Below are positions 17,456 to 26,022 of a stretch of 64,000 nucleotides of DNA, in pieces. Source of the DNA: Actinospineispora spinosispora DSM 44797 (GTDB lineage Bacteria; Actinomycetota; Actinomycetes; Mycobacteriales; Pseudonocardiaceae); assembly GCF_000429025.1 (NCBI RefSeq), contig NZ_KE386833.1:262582-326581 (forward strand). Reading direction: 5' to 3'. The notes under the pieces were generated by a model. It searched no databases. It saw only the letters and a list, made by a program, of their open reading frames with translations, and was not told the origin of the DNA. The position numbers and the translations under genes are program-made. Numbering within the stretch: the first letter of the stretch is position 1; each line of letters begins with the position of its first letter.

Positions 17456-18304
17456 ATGTCAGTTGATGCCGTCGGCCCGTCCGAAGCAAGTGGGCCGTTC
17501 GGTCCCGGAGACAGAGTCCAGCTGACGGATCCCAAGGGGCGCCGGTACACCCTGGTCCTGCAGAAGGGCGGCGAGTACCACACCCATCGGGGAGGACTGC
17601 CGCACGACGACCTCATCGGTCTGCCCGAGGGAAGTGTCGTCACCTCGGCGGCGGGCACGCCGTATCTGGCGTTCCGTCCGCTGCTGCCGGACTACGTGCT
17701 CTCCATGCCCAGGGGCGCGCAGGTGATCTACCCGAAGGACGCCGCCCAGATCGTCATGTGGGGCGACATCCGGCCGGGCGCCCGCGTCCTGGAAGCCGGT
17801 GCCGGCTCCGGAGCGCTCACCTGCTCGTTGCTGAGAGCGGTGGGGGACCGTGGATCGGTGACTTCCTACGAAGTTCGCGACGACCACGCCGTACACGCGG
17901 TGAAGAACGTCGAACATTTTTTCGGTGAGTCACCACCCAACTGGACCTTGCGAATAGGTGACGTCTCTGAGTTCTCCGGAGAGGTCGATCGGGTCGTGTT
18001 GGACATGTTGGCGCCGTGGGACGTGTTGCCAGTGGTGCGCGAGTCACTCATCCCCGGTGGCGTGCTCACCATCTACGTCGCAACCACCACTCAGCTGTCC
18101 AAGGTCACCGAAACACTGCGTGAGCAGCAGTGTTGGACCGAACCGCAGTCCTGGGAGACCCTGATGCGGCCGTGGCACGTCGTCGGTCTGGCCGTCCGGC
18201 CGGAGCACCGCATGATCGGTCACACGGCGTTTCTGCTGACCACTCGGCGGCTTGCGGACGGCGTAACGCCGCCTCGGCCGCAGCGTCGGCCCACCGGTCG
18301 TTGA
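17456..18304 (+). CDS. trmI: tRNA (adenine-58-N1)-methyltransferase
   Basis: 282 aa from ATG 17456. It makes m1A58 in the T-loop of tRNAs as a homotetramer, as shown for M. tuberculosis Rv2118c. The N-terminal beta domain (RVQLTDPKGRRYTLVLQKGGEYHTHRG) is followed by a Rossmann SAM domain with VLEAGAGSGALTCSLLRAVG (about residues 109-128) and VDRVVLDMLAPWDVL (motif IV). No Shine-Dalgarno; TAGCGT ends 7 nt before the ATG. It is the gene immediately upstream of mpa, as in mycobacteria. Confidence 0.94.
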   Translation: MSVDAVGPSEASGPFGPGDRVQLTDPKGRRYTLVLQKGGEYHTHRGGLPHDDLIGLPEGSVVTSAAGTPYLAFRPLLPDYVLSMPRGAQVIYPKDAAQIVMWGDIRPGARVLEAGAGSGALTCSLLRAVGDRGSVTSYEVRDDHAVHAVKNVEHFFGESPPNWTLRIGDVSEFSGEVDRVVLDMLAPWDVLPVVRESLIPGGVLTIYVATTTQLSKVTETLREQQCWTEPQSWETLMRPWHVVGLAVRPEHRMIGHTAFLLTTRRLADGVTPPRPQRRPTGR

Positions 18305-18433
18305 CCTCGCGACCACTTCACTGCGTGACGTCAAGCTGTCATCTGGCTGAGTGCTGGATCACCGATCTGACCTACCGCACTAATCGCGTCCGCCAGGTAC
18401 CGTGTGGAAACGGAACACGGAGGGGAGGCGGCC

Positions 18434-20251
18434 GTGAACCACAATGAAGGACCGGAGCGGCACACACCTGAGGATCGCGGTACCAGCGCCACGGAGCTGG
18501 CCGCACAGATTCGATTCCTCGAAGACGAGGTTTCGTTGTTGCGGCGCAAACTGACCGAGTCGCCGAGGCACGCTCGCGTGCTGGAACAGCGTCTCGCCGA
18601 GTCGGCCAGCCGGCTCTCCCAGTTGAGCGCCCGCAACGAGAAGCTCACCGAGACGTTGCGTGAGGCGCGCAGCCAGCTGGTGGCTCTCCGCGAAGAAGTG
18701 GATCGGCTCGCCCAGCCGCCCAGCGGCTACGGCGTATTCCTGACCGGCTACCCCGACGGCACGGTCGACGTGTTCACCGCCGGACGGCGGATGCGCGTCG
18801 CGGTCTCACCGGCGGTCGAGGCCGCCGAGATCGGCCCGGGCCAGACGGTCCGGCTCAACGAGGCACTCACCGTCGTCGAGGCGGGAGACTTCGAGCGCAC
18901 CGGCGAGGTCTGCGCCCTGCGTGAGGTTCTCGTCGAGCCGGTCAGCGACGGAGGTGTGCTCGGCTCGCGGGCACTCGTCGTCGGGCACGCCGACGAGGAG
19001 CGGGTCGTGTGGCTGGCGGCCCCGCTGATCGCGGGCCCGGACAACCCCGACGCGATTCCGCTCAAGCCGGGCGACTCGTTGCTGGTCGACACGAAGGCCG
19101 CGTACGCGTACGAGCGGGTGCCGAAGGCCGAGGTCGAGGACCTCGTGCTGGAGGAGGTCCCGGATGTCGCGTACGAGGACATCGGTGGTCTGTTCCGGCA
19201 GATCGAGCAGATCCGCGACGCGGTGGAGCTGCCGTTCCTGCAAGCGGACCTGTTCCGCGAGTACGAGCTGCGCCCGCCCAAGGGTGTTCTGCTCTACGGC
19301 CCTCCCGGCTGCGGCAAGACGCTCATCGCCAAGGCGGTGGCGAACTCGCTGGCCAAGAAGGTCGCCGAGGCTCGCGGCGAGAGCCCGCACGAGGCCAAGT
19401 CGTTCTTCCTGAACATCAAGGGCCCCGAGCTGCTCAACAAGTTCGTCGGTGAGACCGAGCGGCACATCCGGCTGATCTTCCAGCGCGCCAGGGAGAAGGC
19501 GTCGGAGGGCACCCCGGTGATCGTGTTCTTCGACGAGATGGACTCGATCTTCCGTACCCGTGGTTCCGGTGTCTCCTCGGACGTCGAGACCACGATCGTG
19601 CCCCAGCTGCTCAGCGAGATCGACGGCGTCGAGGGCCTGGAGAACGTGATCGTGATCGGTGCCTCCAACCGTGAGGACATGATCGATCCCGCGATCCTGC
19701 GACCGGGCCGGCTCGACGTGAAGATCAAGATCGAGCGGCCGGACGCCGAGGCGGCCAGGGACATCTTCTCGAAGTACCTGAGCCAGACCCTGCCGATCCA
19801 CTCCGACGACATGGCGGAGTTCGGCGGCAGCCGTACCGCCTGCCTCGACGCGATGATCCAGCGGGTCGTCGAGCGCATGTACGCGGAGACGGAGGAGAAC
19901 CGGTTCCTGGAGGTCACCTACGCCAACGGGGACAAGGAGGTCCTGTACTTCAAGGACTTCAACTCGGGCGCGATGATCCAGAACATCGTCGACCGGTCGA
20001 AGAAGGCGGCCATCAAGTCGGTGCTGGAGACCAACCAGCCCGGCCTGAGGGTGCAGCACCTGCTCGACGCGATCGTCGATGAGTTCGCGGAGAACGAGGA
20101 CCTGCCCAACACGACCAACCCGGACGACTGGGCACGCATCTCCGGCAAGAAGGGGGAGCGGATCGTCTACATCCGGACCCTCGTCACCGGCAAGAACGTC
20201 GAGTCCGGCCGGGCGGTCGACACCGCATCGAACACCGGTCAGTACCTGTAG
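18434..20251 (+). CDS. mpa: mycobacterial proteasome ATPase (ARC/Mpa)
   Basis: 605 aa hexameric AAA+ unfoldase of the Pup-proteasome. I start it at GTG 18434, which has GGGGAGGC just upstream; an in-frame GTG at 18404 lies too close to TACCGT (18398-18403), the likely -10. An N-terminal coiled coil (about 20-85) captures Pup. Two OB domains follow, then the AAA module with Walker A GPPGCGKT (about 288-295), Walker B VIVFFDEMDSIF (about 361-372) and SNREDMIDPAILRPGR. The C-terminus ...TGQYL is the tail that docks into PrcA pockets and opens the gate. Confidence 0.96.
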   Translation: MNHNEGPERHTPEDRGTSATELAAQIRFLEDEVSLLRRKLTESPRHARVLEQRLAESASRLSQLSARNEKLTETLREARSQLVALREEVDRLAQPPSGYGVFLTGYPDGTVDVFTAGRRMRVAVSPAVEAAEIGPGQTVRLNEALTVVEAGDFERTGEVCALREVLVEPVSDGGVLGSRALVVGHADEERVVWLAAPLIAGPDNPDAIPLKPGDSLLVDTKAAYAYERVPKAEVEDLVLEEVPDVAYEDIGGLFRQIEQIRDAVELPFLQADLFREYELRPPKGVLLYGPPGCGKTLIAKAVANSLAKKVAEARGESPHEAKSFFLNIKGPELLNKFVGETERHIRLIFQRAREKASEGTPVIVFFDEMDSIFRTRGSGVSSDVETTIVPQLLSEIDGVEGLENVIVIGASNREDMIDPAILRPGRLDVKIKIERPDAEAARDIFSKYLSQTLPIHSDDMAEFGGSRTACLDAMIQRVVERMYAETEENRFLEVTYANGDKEVLYFKDFNSGAMIQNIVDRSKKAAIKSVLETNQPGLRVQHLLDAIVDEFAENEDLPNTTNPDDWARISGKKGERIVYIRTLVTGKNVESGRAVDTASNTGQYL

Positions 20252-20322
20252 CGACAGCTCTGGGGCAGCCCCGTCCGATTCGTTCAATACGGATCGGGCG
20301 GGGCTGTTCTAGCTTCACGGTC

Positions 20323-20733
20323 ATGGGTATCGAGGCACAACTGGACCTGATCGGCATCGTGACAGCGGACATGGCCGCGTCACTGAACTTCTATCGAGGG
20401 CTCGGCGTGGACATCCCCGCCGGAGCCGACACCGAGCCGCATGTCGAGGTGACGCTGGCGAACGGCGTGCGGTTGGCCTGGGACACCGACCAGACCATCC
20501 GGTCGTTTCATCCGTCGTGGTCGCCCGGGGCTGGTGGCCGTCTGGGGCTGGCGTTCCTGCTGTCGGACCCGGGCTCGGTGGACAGCGCCTACACCGACAT
20601 GGTGGCGGCGGGCGCCACCGGTGAGCTCGAACCGTTCGACGCGTTCTGGGGGCAGCGCTACGCGGTGCTGCGTGACCCGGACGGCAACACCGTGGACCTG
20701 TTCGCCGCGCTTGGAGTCTCGGCCAACAGCTGA
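20323..20733 (+). CDS. VOC (glyoxalase/bleomycin-resistance) family protein
   Basis: 136 aa with the paired beta-alpha-beta-beta-beta pattern: LDLIGIVTADMAASLNFYRGLGVDIP in the first half, GQRYAVLRDPDGNTVDLFAAL in the second. Metal-site residues of this superfamily vary, so the substrate cannot be named. TAGCTT lies 7 nt before the ATG and there is no Shine-Dalgarno. Its last 76 bp overlap the end of the opposing AraC-family gene, an unusual tail-to-tail arrangement. Confidence 0.85.
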   Translation: MGIEAQLDLIGIVTADMAASLNFYRGLGVDIPAGADTEPHVEVTLANGVRLAWDTDQTIRSFHPSWSPGAGGRLGLAFLLSDPGSVDSAYTDMVAAGATGELEPFDAFWGQRYAVLRDPDGNTVDLFAALGVSANS

Positions 20734-21425
20734 CCCAGCGGCACGCCGGCGAGTGCGCGCACCTCACGGGACAGGTGTGCCTGGTCGGCGTAGCCGCTCA
20801 CGGCGGCGACCTCGGCCGCCGGCACACCGCGCCAGGCCAGCCGGCACGCCGCCCGGAACCGCAGGATCCTGCGCAGCGTCGACGGCCCGTAGCCGAACGC
20901 GTCGACGGCCCGGCGATGCAGCGACCGGCTGGTCCAGCCGAGTGCATCGGCCGTCGACGCCACGCCGGCTCCCTCGGTGAGTAGCCGAACGGCCTGCCCG
21001 AGCCCCGGCACGGGCAGGCCGTCGGGCGACAGCGTGTCGCGCACCGCGCCGATCAGCGCCTGCTCGGGGGAGTGGCCCGCCTCCACGGACGCGATGACCC
21101 GCCGCGCGAGGAGCGGGTGAAGGTCCGCGAGCGGCCTGCGGCTGTCGCGTAGCTCGGTGGCGGGAAGCCCGAGCAGGCCCGGTGCCGCTCCGGGCCGGAA
21201 CCGCAGCCCGGTGAGTATCTGCCCCGGCTGCTGGTCGGTCACGAACGCGGCAGTGTCCGGCCCCGCGACGAGAAGTTGCGAACCCGACCAGATCAGGTCC
21301 ATGCATCCGTCCGGAAGCACCCGCTGGCGATGCGGCTGCTCGTCGACATCGAGCGAGCCCCGCCAGGTGCATTCGACCAGTGCGCGCAACGGCGTCGGCG
21401 CGTCGAACTCCTGGTAGTGGGGCAC
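20658..21425 (-). CDS. AraC-family transcriptional regulator
   Basis: 255 aa from GTG 21425 (VPHYQEFDAPTPLRALVECTW). Longer in-frame extensions are possible, but TACAGT ends exactly 7 nt before this GTG and the homologous region begins here. N-terminal ligand-sensing half with PDGCMDLIWSG; C-terminal double helix-turn-helix, STADALGWTSRSLHRRAVDAFGY (about 165-187) and AAEVAAVSGYADQAHLSREVRALAG (about 212-236). The N-terminal type resembles DUF6597-like AraC regulators. Target unknown; the overlapping VOC gene is an obvious candidate. Confidence 0.85.
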   Translation of the reverse strand: MPHYQEFDAPTPLRALVECTWRGSLDVDEQPHRQRVLPDGCMDLIWSGSQLLVAGPDTAAFVTDQQPGQILTGLRFRPGAAPGLLGLPATELRDSRRPLADLHPLLARRVIASVEAGHSPEQALIGAVRDTLSPDGLPVPGLGQAVRLLTEGAGVASTADALGWTSRSLHRRAVDAFGYGPSTLRRILRFRAACRLAWRGVPAAEVAAVSGYADQAHLSREVRALAGVPLGQLLAETPSAANRSTVLPSGSRSTA

Positions 21426-21587
21426 CTGACGAACTGTAGCTGCCGTCCGTCGCGGCCAAGGAACGCTCTGGCGACGTTCCACGCCCGACTCCCGGATTTT
21501 GGCACGGATGATGACTATCTCCTGGGACTCATGTGAAATGCTCCGTAGGTCGTTCCGGGCTGACCGGGTTGCGCGTCGACGGCGCTG

Positions 21588-21621
21588 TGTTGACACTGAA
21601 GTCAACAGATTGAATATTCAA
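21588..21621. promoter_or_regulatory. two palindromic operators before the marR gene
   Basis: TGTTGAC-ACTGAA-GTCAACA (21588-21607) is a perfect 7-6-7 dyad, and TTGAATATTCAA (21610-21621) is a perfect 12-bp palindrome. Both lie within 51 bp upstream of the GTG of the MarR-family gene. MarR proteins commonly bind AT-rich palindromes of this kind and repress themselves, so autoregulation is the simplest reading. Confidence 0.6.
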
Positions 21622-21638
21622 CCAACTTCGGAGTTGAC

Positions 21639-22163
21639 GTGAGCCAGACCAGATGGCTGAGCGACGATGAGCAGCGCACCTGGCGCGCCTTCCTCGCCGC
21701 GCAACGGCTGCTGTCCGATCGGCTGGAACGACAGCTGCAGACCGAGTCCGGCATTCCGCACGCCTACTACGAGATTCTGGTCAACCTGTCCGAGGTGCCT
21801 GGCCGCACGATGCGCATGTCGAAACTGGCCGCGACCTCGCTGTCCTCACGCAGCAGGCTGTCGCACGCCGTGGCCCGGATGGAAGAGGCCGGGTGGGTCC
21901 GGCGCACCGAGTGCACGACCGACCGACGCGGCGCGATGTGCGAGCTGACCGACGCCGGGTTCGCCGCGATCCAGGCGGCCGCCCCCGGTCATGTAGCCAC
22001 CGTGCGCGAGTTCCTGTTCGACCAGCTGTCCGAGGAGCAGGTCAAGCAACTGCACGAGATCAGCACAGCGGTGGCGAACAACCTGGGCGGCAACGGCAAC
22101 TGGCCCCTGAAGGAAGAACTGCCCCGAGACCTCCCCGCCAGAGGCGCCCCCCGCCGAAAATAA
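21639..22163 (+). CDS. MarR-family transcriptional regulator
   Basis: 174 aa, GTG start with CGGAG six nt upstream. Winged-helix core: YYEILVNLSEVPGRTMRMSKLAATSLSSRSRLSHAVARMEEAGWVRR (about residues 45-91), then the wing TTDRRGAMCELTDAGFAAIQAAAPGHVATVREFLFDQL. It belongs to the MarR subgroup common in actinomycetes with SQTRWLSDDEQRTWRAFL at the N-terminus. Ligand and targets are unknown. Two dyads directly upstream suggest self-repression. It is followed by a 68-bp palindrome that separates it from dop. Confidence 0.9.
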   Translation: MSQTRWLSDDEQRTWRAFLAAQRLLSDRLERQLQTESGIPHAYYEILVNLSEVPGRTMRMSKLAATSLSSRSRLSHAVARMEEAGWVRRTECTTDRRGAMCELTDAGFAAIQAAAPGHVATVREFLFDQLSEEQVKQLHEISTAVANNLGGNGNWPLKEELPRDLPARGAPRRK

Positions 22164-22194
22164 GCCCGTGTGACCACAGGGGCGTTCTTGCCGA

Positions 22195-22262
22195 CTTTGC
22201 ACACCCACGTGCTGCGTCGCACACGTCCGGACGTGTGCGACGCAGCACGTGGGTGTGCAAAG
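22195..22262. terminator. 68-bp perfect palindrome between marR and dop
   Basis: Arms of 34 bp with no loop and no mismatch, centred on TCCGGA (22226-22231). The left arm opens CTTTGCACACCCACGTG and the right arm closes with its exact complement. It begins 31 bp after the marR stop. Both flanking genes point right, so this would be a one-way terminator or an insulator in front of dop. No T-run follows. Confidence 0.65.
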
Positions 22263-22376
22263 CGTCCCGGAGGACATAGCGGCGCAGAGTTCTCCTTTCC
22301 CCAGACAGAGGCACCGATGGGAGGCGCGCCCCACGTTGACCCGACCGAGGAGCCTCTCGGCGACTAGGCTCGTGGC

Positions 22377-23894
22377 ATGAGTGCTCGGCGGATCATGGGT
22401 ACCGAGATCGAGTACGGCATCTCGGTACCCGGCGACTCCACGGCTAACCCCGTGATCACCTCGACCCAGATCGTGCTCGCGTACGCGGCGGCGGCGGAGC
22501 TGCCGCGCGCGAAGCGGGCCAGATGGGACTACGAGGTGGAGTCGCCACTGCGCGACGCCCGGGGTTTCGACCTGTCCGCGCCGAGCATCCCGACCGGCTC
22601 GGACTCCGAGCTGGACGACCTCGGCGCGGCGAACGTCATCCTCACCAACGGCGCCCGGCTCTACGTCGACCACGCCCACCCCGAGTTCTCCACCCCCGAG
22701 GTCACCACGCCTCGTGACGTGGTGATCTGGGACAAGGCGGGCGAGCGGGTGATGGAGGAGGCCGCGCTGCGGTCCTCCAGCGTTCCGGGGACGCCGCCGA
22801 TCCAGCTGTACAAGAACAACGTCGACGGCAAGGGTGCCAGCTACGGCAGCCATGAGAACTACCTGATGGCCCGTTCGACGACCTTCCCGTCGATCATCAC
22901 CGGGCTCATCCCGTTCTTCGTGTCCCGCCAGGTCGTGTGTGGCTCCGGCCGGGTCGGGATCGGCGCGAGCGGCGACGAGGCCGGCTACCAGCTCTCCCAG
23001 CGCGCCGACTACATCGAGGTCGAGGTCGGGCTGGAGACGACGCTCAAGCGCGGGATCATCAACACCCGCGACGAGCCGCACGCCGACGCCGACAAGTACC
23101 GCAGGCTGCACGTCATCGTCGGTGACGCGAACCTGTCCGAGTACTCGACGTTCCTGAAGGTCGGCACCGCGGCGCTCGTGCTCGACATGATCGAGGCGGG
23201 CCTGCGGTTCGACGACCTGCGCCTGGCGGAGCCGGTGCGCTCGGTGCACGCGATCAGCCGCGACCCGGGGCTGCAGACGAAGGTGGAGCTTGCCGACGGG
23301 CGCAAGATGACCGGCCTCGACCTGCAGTGGGCCTACCACGAGCGCGCCCAGGCGCACGTCGAACGCACTCAGGGCGCCGACGTCGACGAGGTGACCGCCG
23401 AGGTGCTCCAGATCTGGGGTGAGGTGCTCGACGCGCTCGGGCGTGACCCGATGGAGTGCGCCGACCGGCTCGACTGGCCGGCGAAGCTGCGACTGCTGGA
23501 GGGCTACCGCGCGCGGGACAACCTGGCGTGGTCCTCGCCCCGGCTGCAGCTGGTCGACCTGCAGTACTCCGACGTTCGCCTGGCGAAGGGTCTCTACAAC
23601 CGCCTGGTGGCTCGTGGGTCGATGAAGCGGCTGGTGACCGAGGAGCAGGTCACGGCGGCGATGCACGAGCCGCCGGAGGACACCAGGGCCTACTTCCGAG
23701 GCCGGTGCCTCGAGCGCTACCCGGCGGCGGTCGCGGCGGCCTCGTGGGACTCGGTGATCTTCGATTTGGGGCGCGAGTCACTGGTGCGAATCCCCACACT
23801 CGAGCCGTTGCGCGGCACCCGCAAGCACGTCGGAGAGCTGATTGACAACTCATCCACAGCGGAAGAGCTGGTGACAGCACTCACCGCTGGGTAA
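22377..23894 (+). CDS. dop: deamidase/depupylase of Pup
   Basis: 505 aa. It converts the C-terminal Gln of Pup to Glu and also removes Pup from conjugates. The glutamine-synthetase-like fold starts MSARRIMGTEIEYGIS with nucleotide-site Glu residues. The Dop-specific insertion (roughly residues 40-80, including WDYEVESPLRDARGFDL) distinguishes it from PafA, and RLYVDHAHPEFS contains Asp98, corresponding to the catalytic Asp. KNNVDGKGASYGSHENY and RGIINTRDEPHAD are family hallmarks. TAGGCT lies 6 nt before the ATG with no Shine-Dalgarno. The pup gene starts 38 bp after its stop. Confidence 0.96.
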   Translation: MSARRIMGTEIEYGISVPGDSTANPVITSTQIVLAYAAAAELPRAKRARWDYEVESPLRDARGFDLSAPSIPTGSDSELDDLGAANVILTNGARLYVDHAHPEFSTPEVTTPRDVVIWDKAGERVMEEAALRSSSVPGTPPIQLYKNNVDGKGASYGSHENYLMARSTTFPSIITGLIPFFVSRQVVCGSGRVGIGASGDEAGYQLSQRADYIEVEVGLETTLKRGIINTRDEPHADADKYRRLHVIVGDANLSEYSTFLKVGTAALVLDMIEAGLRFDDLRLAEPVRSVHAISRDPGLQTKVELADGRKMTGLDLQWAYHERAQAHVERTQGADVDEVTAEVLQIWGEVLDALGRDPMECADRLDWPAKLRLLEGYRARDNLAWSSPRLQLVDLQYSDVRLAKGLYNRLVARGSMKRLVTEEQVTAAMHEPPEDTRAYFRGRCLERYPAAVAAASWDSVIFDLGRESLVRIPTLEPLRGTRKHVGELIDNSSTAEELVTALTAG

Positions 23895-23932
23895 TGTTCG
23901 TAAGTGCAGGACCTACCAGACCGGGAGGCGTC

Positions 23933-24130
23933 ATGGCCCAGGAGCAGACCAAGCGGCAGGGCGGCGGGGACGGCGAGGGCGACGACGACGGAGGCGCAGC
24001 GCCGGCCGGCCAGGAGCGTCGTGAGAAGCTGGGCGAGGATGTCGACACGATCTTGGACGAGATCGACGACGTGCTCGAGGAGAACGCCGAGGACTTCGTC
24101 CGAGCCTATGTCCAGAAGGGCGGCCAGTAG
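23933..24130 (+). CDS. pup: prokaryotic ubiquitin-like protein Pup
   Basis: 65 aa, intrinsically disordered and acidic. It ends VQKGGQ: the terminal Gln must be deamidated by Dop before PafA can attach it to lysines. The segment LGEDVDTILDEIDDVLEENAEDFVRAYV (about 34-60) forms the helix that binds the Mpa coiled coil; the Gly/Asp-rich N-terminus is the unfolding handle. GGGAGGCG ends 3 nt before the ATG, a strong ribosome site unlike the leaderless dop upstream. A hairpin follows before prcB. Confidence 0.97.
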   Translation: MAQEQTKRQGGGDGEGDDDGGAAPAGQERREKLGEDVDTILDEIDDVLEENAEDFVRAYVQKGGQ

Positions 24131-24153
24131 CCGCCAGCGAGTCAGGACATGAA

Positions 24154-24188
24154 CCAGTGCCGCCGATGGTCGAAGTCGGCGGCACTGG
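24154..24188 (+). promoter_or_regulatory. hairpin between pup and prcB
   Basis: A perfect 13-bp stem, CCAGTGCCGCCGA (24154-24166) with its complement at 24176-24188, and a 9-nt loop. It lies 23 bp after the pup stop and about 45 bp before the prcB start. There is no T-run, so it may act as a partial terminator or an mRNA-stabilising 3' structure that keeps Pup in excess over the core subunits. That role is inference. Confidence 0.6.
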
Positions 24189-24232
24189 CGTAAGTCGGCA
24201 ACAGCATCTGCGCGAAGGAGTAGTAACCACCG

Positions 24233-25117
24233 ATGGATCCCAGGTCGGGGCGGGGGCCGGCAGGTCCGGTCAACAGCCCGGTGAACATGGCACTGCCCGC
24301 TGAGTACTTCACGCCGGGGTCGTCGTCGTTCACCGATTTCGTCGCCACCACCGCGCCACACCTGATGCCGGGCCGGCTCCCGGAGAATGTCGCGCCGGGC
24401 CAGCTGCCCGCCGGGTTCGAGGCGATTCACGGCACCACGATCGTCGCGCTGTCCTTCAAGGGCGGCGTGCTGATCGCGGGCGACCGCAGGGCGACGACCG
24501 GCAACCTCATCGCGTCGCGGGACATGGAGAAGGTCTTCGTCACCGACGGCTACTCGGCGGTGGGCATCGCCGGGACGGCCGGTTTCGCGGTCGAGATGGT
24601 GCGGATGTTCACCGTCGACCTGGAACACTTCGAGAAGATCGAGGGCGTCCCACTGTCGCTGGACGGCAAGGTCAACAAGCTGTCCGGCATGGTGCGGGGC
24701 AACCTGGGTGCCGCGATGCAGGGCCTCGCGGTGATCCCGCTGTTCGTCGGCTACGACATCGACGCTCCCGACCCGGCACGGGCGGGACGGATCGTCAGCT
24801 TCGACGTCGCCGGCAGCCGCTCGGACGAGAACGTCGGCTACGCGGGCATCGGTTCCGGTTCGCTGTTCGCACGCTCGGCGCTGAAGAAGCGGCACGATCC
24901 GGAGGCCGACGTGGACGCCGCGATCCGTGCCGCCGTGGAGGCGCTCTACGACGCCGCCGACGACGACACCGCGTCCGGCCTGCCCGACCTCGGTCGCCGG
25001 ATCTACCCCGTCGTGGCCACCATCACCGCCGAGGGCGCCGTCCGCCAGCCGGACGAGCGGATCGGCGAGGTGGCCAGGGCGGTCGTGGCCGACCGGCTCA
25101 CCAGGCCCGGCGGATAG
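24233..25117 (+). CDS. prcB: proteasome beta subunit (catalytic)
   Basis: 294 aa precursor, ATG with GAAGGAG upstream. The propeptide is residues 1-67 and is removed at IHG/TTIVALSF, leaving Thr68 as the N-terminal nucleophile. GDRRATTGNLIASRDMEKVF carries the conserved Asp and Lys (Lys33 of the mature chain), and VGYAGIGSGSLFARSALKK is the usual late beta motif. Fourteen copies form the two inner rings of the 20S core. The gene is 46 bp upstream of prcA. Confidence 0.97.
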   Translation: MDPRSGRGPAGPVNSPVNMALPAEYFTPGSSSFTDFVATTAPHLMPGRLPENVAPGQLPAGFEAIHGTTIVALSFKGGVLIAGDRRATTGNLIASRDMEKVFVTDGYSAVGIAGTAGFAVEMVRMFTVDLEHFEKIEGVPLSLDGKVNKLSGMVRGNLGAAMQGLAVIPLFVGYDIDAPDPARAGRIVSFDVAGSRSDENVGYAGIGSGSLFARSALKKRHDPEADVDAAIRAAVEALYDAADDDTASGLPDLGRRIYPVVATITAEGAVRQPDERIGEVARAVVADRLTRPGG

Positions 25118-25163
25118 CCGCCCTCATGCGTACATCGTCGGAACCGACAACCAGGAGTGATCA

Positions 25164-25970
25164 GTGACGCTGCCGTTCTACGCCTCGGCCGAGCAGGTGA
25201 TGCGCGACCGCTCGGAGCTCGCCCGCAAGGGCATCTCCCGGGGGCGCAGTGTCACGGTGCTGACCTATGCCGGTGGCGTGCTGTTCGTCGCGGAGAACCA
25301 CTCGTCAGCGCTGCGCAAGGTGTCCGAGATCTACGACCGGATCGGCTTCGCCGCCGTCGGCCGCTACAACGAGTTCGAGAACCTGCGCACGGCGGGCATC
25401 CGGCTCGCGGACGTTCGCGGGTTCTCCTACGACCGGCGTGACGTGACCGGCCGCTGGCTGGCGAACGCCTACGCCCAGACCATGGGGTCGATCTTCACCG
25501 AGCAGCAGAAGCCGTTCGAGGTGGAGCTGTGCGTCGCGGAGGTCGGACATGCCGCGGACGCCGACCAGCTGTACCGGATCACCTACGACGGGTCGATCAC
25601 CGACGAGCCCGGGTTCGTGGTGATGGGCGGGCAGACCGAGCCGATCAGCGCGAAGCTGCGCGAGTCGTACGAGGACGGCATGGAGCTGGCCGATGCGATC
25701 GCCATCGCGGTGCGCGGCCTGCAGTCCGCCTCGCCCGGTGGGACCACGTCCGGTTCGGGCAGCAACGGCGCGGCGGCCGAGCGGGTGCTCGGGGTGTCGG
25801 CCCTGGAGGTCGCGGTCCTGGACCGCAGCCGCCCCCGGCGCGCGTTCCGCCGCATCACCGGCGCGGCCCTGGAGGCGCTCCTGCCGGAGGAGAACCGCGC
25901 CTCCGCGAAGAAGGATGACGCCGAGGAGCCCTCCTCGGAAGGCAGCGGAGACGAGTCGTCCAGCTCCTGA
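25164..25970 (+). CDS. prcA: proteasome alpha subunit
   Basis: 268 aa, GTG start behind CCAGGAG. It forms the outer gated rings; its N-terminus MTLPFYASAEQVMRDRSELA is the gate, and the pockets between subunits accept the C-terminal tail of Mpa. YDRRDVTGRWLANAYAQTM and FVVMGGQTEPISAKLRESY are characteristic. The C-terminal ~35 residues are a Ser/Glu-rich tail (ASAKKDDAEEPSSEGSGDES) that is probably disordered. A 20-bp hairpin follows eight bases after the stop. Confidence 0.96.
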   Translation: MTLPFYASAEQVMRDRSELARKGISRGRSVTVLTYAGGVLFVAENHSSALRKVSEIYDRIGFAAVGRYNEFENLRTAGIRLADVRGFSYDRRDVTGRWLANAYAQTMGSIFTEQQKPFEVELCVAEVGHAADADQLYRITYDGSITDEPGFVVMGGQTEPISAKLRESYEDGMELADAIAIAVRGLQSASPGGTTSGSGSNGAAAERVLGVSALEVAVLDRSRPRRAFRRITGAALEALLPEENRASAKKDDAEEPSSEGSGDESSSS

Positions 25971-25977
25971 CGCAGGT

Positions 25978-26021
25978 TCGTGAGTGGTACGGGCGCCTCT
26001 GGGCGCCCGTACCACTCACGA
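25978..26021. terminator. hairpin between prcA and the opposing PAP2 gene
   Basis: Perfect 20-bp stem: TCGTGAGTGGTACGGGCGCC (25978-25997), loop TCTG, complement 26002-26021. The outer nine bases are shared with the other CGTGAGTG-type hairpins while the inner half is new. It ends one base before the stop codon of the opposing gene. Confidence 0.75.
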
Positions 26022-26022
26022 G

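Noticed and set aside
24154..24188. Rho-independent terminator after pup
   Set aside because: No T-run follows the stem and prcB/prcA have no obvious separate promoter, so full termination is unlikely; kept as a regulatory hairpin.
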